Of a stretch of 64,000 nt of DNA, positions 58,858 to 64,000 are shown piece by piece. Source of the stretch: Janthinobacterium fluminis (GTDB taxonomy: Bacteria > Pseudomonadota > Gammaproteobacteria > Burkholderiales > Burkholderiaceae_D); the NCBI RefSeq assembly GCF_028595325.1, contig NZ_JAQQXR010000002.1, positions 496,001-560,000 on the forward strand, read 5' to 3'. Each line of letters begins with the position of its first letter. The first letter of the stretch is position 1. The notes under the pieces were generated by a model. The model had not been told where the DNA came from. It saw only the letters and a program-made list of their open reading frames with translations, and ran no database searches. The position numbers and the translations under genes are program-made.

Positions 58858-60126
58858 ATGTTGAGCTACTCGCAAACACACACCGATGATTGCCGGATTT
58901 TTTCCGGCATTTTCACCCCGTGGCCCGGCGCCGCGTCGCGCGCCGCCGCGCCCGCGCTGGCTGCCCTGCTGGCCGCCATGTGGGCGGCGCCGGCGGCGGC
59001 CGACATCAGCGACACCATCCACCCCTTCGCCGCCGTCACCGTGTCGCGCGACGGCAATCTGTTCCGCCTGGCCGACCAGGATGCCAGCAGCGGCCCGCGC
59101 GCCGACACGATCCGCCAGTTGCAGGGCGGTTTCACGTTCGAGCGGCCGATCGGCCGCCAGGTGCTGTCTGGCCAGGCGAAGGTGTCGAAGGTCACCTTCG
59201 GCCACTACCAGCAATTGAATTACAACGGGCGCGATTTGCTGGCGGCGCTGGAATGGCACGTCGGCAACCACATCGACGGCCACGCCGGCGTCAGCAACGC
59301 CCAGACCTTGACGCCGTTTACGGATTTCCGCTCCAACGAGCGCAATCTGCGCGTGCAGCGCCGCGAATATCTCGACGGCGGCTGGCGCTTCCACCCGAGC
59401 TGGCGGGTGCGCGGCGGCATGACGCAAGACCATTTCGAGTACGAGTTGCTGTCGCAGCGTTTCAGCGAGCGCAAGGAGCGCAGCGCCGAGCTGGGCGTCG
59501 ACTACCTCGCCTCCAGCGACAGCCGCGTCGGCCTGCAATTGCGCCGGGTCAGCAGCGACTATCCGAACAAGCGCGTGGTGGGCGGCATCGGCATCGACGA
59601 GGGCTATGTGCAGAACGAGCTCAAGGCCAGCATCTACTGGCGCTTCAGCGGCGTTACCCAGATGCAGTTCCTCGGCGGCCTGGTCGAGCGCAAGCACTCC
59701 CTGTTCACCCTGCGCGACAGCAAGGGCACCAACGGCCGCCTGGTCGTGTACTGGACGCCGCTTAGCAAGCTGCGCCTCACGGCCACCGGCTGGCGCGAGT
59801 TCGGCGCCGTCGAAAGCTCCTTCGTCAACAGCAGCCTGAGCGTCGGGGGCAGCCTGGCCGCCACCTGGGACATCTCGTCCAAGCTGCGCGCCGACGCCCA
59901 GGTGCGCCGCGAGAAGCGCGATTTCTCTTCGATCAATGGCGTCGTCTTTCCCAGCGGCGCCACCGACACTACCCGCAGCGCGTCGCTGGGTCTGACCTAT
60001 TCCCCGCACCGCTCCATCCAACTCGGCGTCGGCCTGACTCACGACGTCCGCGACGGCGCCGCGCTGATCGGCACCGGAAGTTACAGCGCCAATGGCGTTT
60101 CATTGAACGCCAACGCAAGGTTTTAA
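58858..60126 (+). CDS. epsL: Exopolysaccharide outer-membrane beta-barrel protein EpsL
   Basis: This 422-residue protein has a signal-like segment (APALAALLAAMWAAPAAA) and a C-terminal part of alternating beta-strands ending in NGVSLNANARF with a terminal Phe. It has the repeats of YNxRxLLAxLxWxV type seen in EpsL of exosortase-linked polysaccharide loci. It is proposed to export or anchor the polysaccharide at the outer membrane. It starts 40 bases after the CAAX-protease-like gene and is followed by the sugar transferase. Confidence 0.88.
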   Translation: MLSYSQTHTDDCRIFSGIFTPWPGAASRAAAPALAALLAAMWAAPAAADISDTIHPFAAVTVSRDGNLFRLADQDASSGPRADTIRQLQGGFTFERPIGRQVLSGQAKVSKVTFGHYQQLNYNGRDLLAALEWHVGNHIDGHAGVSNAQTLTPFTDFRSNERNLRVQRREYLDGGWRFHPSWRVRGGMTQDHFEYELLSQRFSERKERSAELGVDYLASSDSRVGLQLRRVSSDYPNKRVVGGIGIDEGYVQNELKASIYWRFSGVTQMQFLGGLVERKHSLFTLRDSKGTNGRLVVYWTPLSKLRLTATGWREFGAVESSFVNSSLSVGGSLAATWDISSKLRADAQVRREKRDFSSINGVVFPSGATDTTRSASLGLTYSPHRSIQLGVGLTHDVRDGAALIGTGSYSANGVSLNANARF

Positions 60127-60134
60127 AGCTCAAC

Positions 60135-61517
60135 ATGACGGTTAACGATATTCCCCTAATTTCTTTCTTCCAGCGCATCCTCGATCCGATCATCATCATG
60201 GGCACGCTGTACCTGCTGTCGATGGGGCTCGCCGAGCCGTTCACCGGCTATTCGATGGTGCTGATGATACTGGCCTTCTTCGTCTCGTCGTCGGTGTACC
60301 AGCACGTCGATCCCTACCGCACCTGGCGCAGCGGGCGCATGCTGGCCTACGCCCGCGACATCTTCGTCGGCTGGTGCATCACGGCGCTGATCCTGGTGTT
60401 CCTCGGCTCGGCCAGCGGCCTGGCTTACCACTACGACAACACCGTCGTGCTGGCCTGGTTCGTCGCCACCCCGTTCGCGCTGCTGGCGGCCCACCTGGCG
60501 GCCCGCAAGATCGGCTCCGACCCGGCCCAGGACAGCGAAATGCGCTCGGTGGTCATCATCGGCGCCAACGACGCCAGCCTGAAGTTCGCCGCCACCATCG
60601 GCCGCAACCCGAACCTGTTCATGTCCGTGCGCGGCTATTTCGACGACCGCACGCAAGACCGCTGGCCGGCCGCCATGCGCCAGCCTATGCTGGGCACGAT
60701 GGCCGACATCGCCCCCTATGTGCGCGAACACAGCATCAAGATGATCTTCATCAGCCAGCCGATCTCGGCGCAGCCGCGCATCCGCAAGCTGCTCGACGAG
60801 TTGCAGGACACCACGGCCTCGGTCTACTTCCTGCCCGACATCTATGTGTTCGACCTGATGCAGGCCCGCTTCGACAATGTCGGCGGCATGCCCGTCATCG
60901 CCATCTGCGAGTCGCCGTTCACCGGCTTTAACAGCATGATCAAGCGCGGCAGCGACATCGCGCTGGGCGCGCTGATCCAGGTGCTGCTGCTGCCGATCAT
61001 GTTGTGCATCGCCATCGCCGTCAAGCTGACGTCGCCGGGGCCGGTGATTTTCCGCCAGCGCCGCTACGGCCTGTACGGCGAGGAAATCATCGTCTACAAA
61101 TTCCGCTCGATGACGGTCAGCGAGGATGGCGCCAAGGTGACCCAGGCCACCAAGAACGACCAGCGCGTGACGAAGATCGGCGCCTTCCTGCGCCGCAGCT
61201 CGCTCGACGAATTGCCGCAGTTTATCAACGTGCTGCAGGGGCGCATGAGCATCGTCGGCCCGCGCCCGCACGCGGTGGCCCACAACGAGCAGTACCGCAA
61301 GCTCATCAAGGGCTATATGTTGCGCCACAAGGTCAAGCCCGGCATCACGGGCTGGGCCCAGGTCAACGGCTTGCGCGGCGAAACGGAAACGCTGGACAAG
61401 ATGGAGGCGCGCGTGCAGTTCGACCTCGACTACCTGCGCAACTGGTCGCTCTGGCTCGACATCCGCATCATCCTGCGCACCGTGAAAGTGGTGCTGGCGC
61501 GCGAAAACGCCCATTGA
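60135..61517 (+). CDS. epsB: Undecaprenyl-phosphate sugar phosphotransferase EpsB
   Basis: This 460-residue protein starts EPS synthesis by transferring a sugar phosphate (usually glucose) to undecaprenyl phosphate. It has four to five N-terminal membrane helices, a CoA-binding-3-like cytoplasmic domain (about residues 130-250), then the catalytic part KRGSDIALGALIQVLLLPIM, RQRRYGLYGEEIIVYKFRSM, RSSLDELPQFINVLQGRMSIVGPRPHA and KPGITGWAQVNGLRGET. This layout is the WcaJ/EpsB type. It begins 8 bases after epsL. Confidence 0.94.
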   Translation: MTVNDIPLISFFQRILDPIIIMGTLYLLSMGLAEPFTGYSMVLMILAFFVSSSVYQHVDPYRTWRSGRMLAYARDIFVGWCITALILVFLGSASGLAYHYDNTVVLAWFVATPFALLAAHLAARKIGSDPAQDSEMRSVVIIGANDASLKFAATIGRNPNLFMSVRGYFDDRTQDRWPAAMRQPMLGTMADIAPYVREHSIKMIFISQPISAQPRIRKLLDELQDTTASVYFLPDIYVFDLMQARFDNVGGMPVIAICESPFTGFNSMIKRGSDIALGALIQVLLLPIMLCIAIAVKLTSPGPVIFRQRRYGLYGEEIIVYKFRSMTVSEDGAKVTQATKNDQRVTKIGAFLRRSSLDELPQFINVLQGRMSIVGPRPHAVAHNEQYRKLIKGYMLRHKVKPGITGWAQVNGLRGETETLDKMEARVQFDLDYLRNWSLWLDIRIILRTVKVVLARENAH

Positions 61518-61915
61518 GGGGCGGCGGGCGGCGCGGCGCGGCGCTAAAAGATGTTGCGCGCGCTCAATTCGCGCTAGAATCAAGGCAGGCCGGCGCCAGC
61601 CGGCAGCCCGTCTATCGAAGCGGCCTATTGCGCAGCAGGATGTTATAGTTATGCTCTCGCGCCACGGGGCGCTCGGCCCGTGGGCGCCGGCTTTCCGGGC
61701 GGCGCGCGCCAGCCCGTGTAAATGCATTTTGTATTGCCTGTTCCAATATTTATAATATTGACAATCGTGGGAGCAGGTTGCATAATTTCCCGCGAATTTT
61801 GTGTATAGTACGCAAACTGTTATTGCTGTTCATGCAATAAGAAAAGTCAGGCCAACGGCAGCGCAGACCCGGACCGGTCGACGCCCACTTAGCAATGCAT
61901 CCTGAAGGAATAATT
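61518..61915. other. Intergenic region between epsB and epsD
   Basis: This 398-base gap has no gene. It holds a hairpin (CCACGGG 61662-61668 with CCCGTGG 61677-61683), then an AT-rich promoter region from about 61720. It breaks the tight spacing of the eps cluster and suggests a separate transcript for epsD-epsE-epsF. Confidence 0.7.
61758..61840 (+). promoter_or_regulatory. Sigma-70 promoter and palindrome before epsD
   Basis: TTGACA at 61758-61763 and CATAAT at 61781-61786 are separated by exactly 17 bases, a strong sigma-70 match. Downstream at 61820-61840 TTATTGC and GCAATAA form a 7-base inverted repeat around 7 bases, which could be an operator in the leader. Both are 75-160 bases before epsD. 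Confidence 0.7.
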
Positions 61916-62881
61916 TTGAACCATACTGATACCGCAAGCTCGATGACAAAGACCACACAACCGCTGGCCAAACGCGCCCTGTGCGCCAGTTTGCTGGTGT
62001 TGGCGGCGGCCGGCCTGACGGCCTGCGGCGGCGACAGCAAGGAAAAGAAGCCGGGCCAGGCCCTCGTCAGCGTGAACGGCGAGGAAATCACCGTCTTGCA
62101 GCTCAATGAGGAATTGCAGCGCTCCGGCGCCCAGGCGGCCCAGCAGGAAGTGGCCAGCAAGCAATTGCTGGAAGCCTTGATCGACCGCCAGTTGCTGCAG
62201 AACGAGGCGATCAAGGACAAGACGGACCGCGACCCCAAAGTCTTGCAGGCGATCGAGCGGGCCAAGTCGCTGATCGTGGCCCAGGCGTATATGCAGAAAC
62301 GGGTCGGCAGCATCGCCAAGCCGACCCGCGCCGAGGTGGAAGACTACTTCGCCAAGAACCCCGGCTTCTTCAGCAACCGCAAGCTGTTCGAGATGCGCGA
62401 GCTGGTCATCGCCAGCGGCGACATGAACGAGGCGCTGAAGACGGCGATGGACGGCTTCAAGTCGCTCGAAGAGGTGGCCGGCTGGCTCGACGCCCACAAG
62501 GTCAAGTTCGTCCGCACCCAGCTGGCGCGCACCAGCGCCGATTTGGCGCCTGAGCTGAGCGCCAAGCTGCTGGCCATGCCGAAGGGGCAGTTGTTCATCA
62601 TCCGCGAAGGCGAGCGCAGCATGCTGATCCAGATCGCCGAGATCAAGGATAGCCCGGTGGTGCTGGAGGCGGCGGCGCCGCAGATCGAGCAATTCCTGTT
62701 CAACAAGAAGAACAAGGAAGCGGCCGACGCCGAACTGGCGCGCCTGCGCGCCACGGCGAAGATCGAGTACATGAACAAGGCGGCGCCGGCGGCTCCCGCC
62801 GCGCCGGCCGGGAAACCTGCGGCGGCGGCGCCGGCGGCGGCCGACGACTCGGCGGCGCGCGGCGTCGCGGGTATGAAGTAA
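61916..62881 (+). CDS. epsD: EpsD-like peptidyl-prolyl isomerase lipoprotein
   Basis: This 321-residue protein has a lipoprotein signal (LLVLAAAGLTAC) and a SurA/PpiD-like architecture: an N-terminal helical domain with LNEELQRSGAQAAQQEVASKQLLEALIDRQLL and a parvulin-like domain. It is annotated in eps loci as EpsD family isomerase and probably helps fold secretion proteins at the envelope. The start is probably TTG at 61916, 5 bases after AAGGAA; ATG at 61943 is an alternative. The C-terminus is a 33-residue Ala/Pro-rich tail. Confidence 0.88.
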   Translation: MNHTDTASSMTKTTQPLAKRALCASLLVLAAAGLTACGGDSKEKKPGQALVSVNGEEITVLQLNEELQRSGAQAAQQEVASKQLLEALIDRQLLQNEAIKDKTDRDPKVLQAIERAKSLIVAQAYMQKRVGSIAKPTRAEVEDYFAKNPGFFSNRKLFEMRELVIASGDMNEALKTAMDGFKSLEEVAGWLDAHKVKFVRTQLARTSADLAPELSAKLLAMPKGQLFIIREGERSMLIQIAEIKDSPVVLEAAAPQIEQFLFNKKNKEAADAELARLRATAKIEYMNKAAPAAPAAPAGKPAAAAPAAADDSAARGVAGMK

Positions 62882-62925
62882 GGCAATACAGTTTTATCAA
62901 ATTTTTCACAAGGATTGGGCAAATC

Positions 62926-63714
62926 ATGAAACGACTCCTACATTGGATGATGGCGACGCTGCTGGTGCTGACGGCGGCTGTGGCGGGCGCGGCCGACTTG
63001 CCGCTGGGGCCGGGCGATGTGCTGAAACTGTCCGTCTACGGCAGTCCCGACCTGGCGCTGGAAACCCGCGTCAGCGAGGCTGGCGAAATCACCTTTCCGC
63101 TGATCGGCACGGTCGCCGTCGGCGGCCTGCCCGTCGCCGCGGCCGAAAAGAAGATCGGCGGCTTGCTGGAGAGCGGGGGCTTCCTGCGCCGCGCCCAGGT
63201 CAACATCATCGTCACCGTCGTGCAAAGCGCGCAAGTGTCGGTGCTGGGCCAGGTTAACCGCCCGGGCCGCTACCCCATCGAGGGCAAGCGCAGCCTGATG
63301 GACGTGCTGGCGATGGCCGGCGGCATAGGCGGCGAGGGCGGCGACACGATCAGCCTGATCCGCAAGCGCGACGGCGTCACCACCAAGAGCGTCGTCGACG
63401 TGATCCAGATGATACGCAGCGGCGAGCTGAGCCAGGACTACGACCTGGCCGGCAACGACGTCATCTACGTCGAGCGCGCCCCCCGCTTCTACATCTATGG
63501 CGAGGTGCAGCGTCCCGGCATGTTCCGCCTGGAACGCGCGATGACCGTCGTGCAAGCCCTGTCGGCCGGCGGCGGTCTGTCGCAGCGCGGCACCGAGCGC
63601 GGCATGATCATCAAGCGCCGCGACGCCCAGGGCAAGGTGCAAGCCATCGATGCCAAACAGGACGACCTGCTGCAAATCGACGATGTCGTGTTTGTCAAGG
63701 AAAGCTGGTTTTGA
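62926..63714 (+). CDS. epsE: Polysaccharide export protein EpsE
   Basis: This 262-residue protein is a Wza-type polysaccharide export protein. It has a signal peptide, the poly-export start LPLGPGDVLKLSVYGSPDLALETRVSEAGEITFPLIGTV and two SLBB-type domains (VSVLGQVNRPGRYPIEG and FYIYGEVQRPGMFRLE). It should form the outer-membrane channel. It starts 44 bases after epsD and is followed by epsF. Confidence 0.94.
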   Translation: MKRLLHWMMATLLVLTAAVAGAADLPLGPGDVLKLSVYGSPDLALETRVSEAGEITFPLIGTVAVGGLPVAAAEKKIGGLLESGGFLRRAQVNIIVTVVQSAQVSVLGQVNRPGRYPIEGKRSLMDVLAMAGGIGGEGGDTISLIRKRDGVTTKSVVDVIQMIRSGELSQDYDLAGNDVIYVERAPRFYIYGEVQRPGMFRLERAMTVVQALSAGGGLSQRGTERGMIIKRRDAQGKVQAIDAKQDDLLQIDDVVFVKESWF

Positions 63715-63778
63715 TTGAACACCCTGTTGCCCCTCGCCGGGCAATTCCGCCGTATTTCGCCGCCATGAGAGTTGCACA

Positions 63779-64000
63779 ATGAATTTCCCCCAATTTTTAC
63801 TTATCCTCCGGGCCCGCAAGTGGATCTTGCTGATCACCCTGCTCGTCACCGTCAGCGCCACGGTCGTCGTCAGCCTGTTGCTGCCGAAGACCTATAAGGG
63901 CACGGCCTCGCTGCTGCTCAACTACAAGGGCATCGACCCCGTCACGGGCTTGACCATGCCGGCGCAGCTGTTGCCCGGCTATATGGCGACGCAGATGGAC
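63779..64000 (+). CDS. epsF: Chain length determinant protein EpsF, N-terminal fragment
   Basis: This frame begins [17 protein letters not shown] at 63779 and runs off the right edge after 74 residues. It has the first membrane helix ([19 protein letters not shown]) and the start of the periplasmic Wzz/GNVR domain ([16 protein letters not shown]). It continues the eps cluster and should control polysaccharide chain length, with a tyrosine kinase expected further on. Confidence 0.9.
   Translation, partial: MNFPQFLLILRARKWILLITLLVTVSATVVVSLLLPKTYKGTASLLLNYKGIDPVTGLTMPAQLLPGYMATQMD

Noticed and set aside
61768-61784. Sigma-54 promoter (TGGGAGCAGGTTGCA) before epsD
   Set aside because: The GG to GC distance is 9 instead of 10 bases, so RNA polymerase with sigma-54 should not use it. 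The sigma-70 promoter at 61758 overlaps it.

Overview
The window is a stretch of high-GC chromosome from a betaproteobacterium, most likely Oxalobacteraceae (Massilia, Duganella or Janthinobacterium type). I infer this from the gene content and order: xseA-sodB divergent from exbB-exbD-lpxK-ycaR-kdsB-adk, an exosortase-type eps polysaccharide cluster, DUF4148 and DUF2244 proteins, and an aminobenzoyl-CoA pathway. No species can be named from the sequence alone. There is no phage, complete insertion sequence, CRISPR array or integrase.

Layout. Positions 1-12508 hold a MoxR/DUF58 pair, a histone-deacetylase-like enzyme, the GTPase RbgA/YlqF, a ring-cleavage dioxygenase divergent from a LysR regulator, a TonB receptor with a BtuF-like binding protein, DsbA with a tiny membrane protein, a chemotaxis receptor, a SnoaL-like protein and an SDR enzyme. 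Positions 12571-19203 are one minus-strand block: LysR, an AaeA-AaeX-AaeB efflux module, MarR, a NodT outer-membrane factor and a DUF4148 protein. Positions 19509-24686 hold small proteins, a secreted GH18 chitinase, sodB and xseA.

Positions 24806-26330 are a gene-free array of nine co-oriented DnaA-box-like sites. Each box lies downstream of a conserved AT-rich block, and several of these blocks match the IHF consensus. This is the most unusual part of the window. To its right lies an envelope/lipid A/nucleotide operon (exbB, exbD, lpxK, ycaR, kdsB, adk), followed by a proton-pumping pyrophosphatase, a Fur-box TonB receptor, three small envelope proteins, an SDR dehydrogenase with a LiuR-like operator, gamma-glutamyltransferase and a patatin. 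A 1411-residue hybrid sensor kinase and a response regulator follow.

Positions 45866-53629 form a tight catabolic operon that I read as aerobic degradation of 2-aminobenzoate (anthranilate) through CoA thioesters: ligase, monooxygenase/reductase fusion, SDR, MarR, enoyl-CoA hydratase, acyl-CoA dehydrogenase and RidA. After an acyltransferase, a PEP-CTERM protein with a TLDc-like domain, tRNA-Arg(CCT) and the ABC-F ATPase Uup, the window ends in an exopolysaccharide locus (CAAX-protease-like protein, epsL, epsB, epsD, epsE, start of epsF).

Three long palindromes sharing GGGGACAGACCAC (12514, 39312, 45702) are REP-like elements behind the 3' ends of genes. Two small membrane proteins (8974 and 19967) are about half identical and share a fixed C-X12-C pair; one of them is coupled to dsbA.
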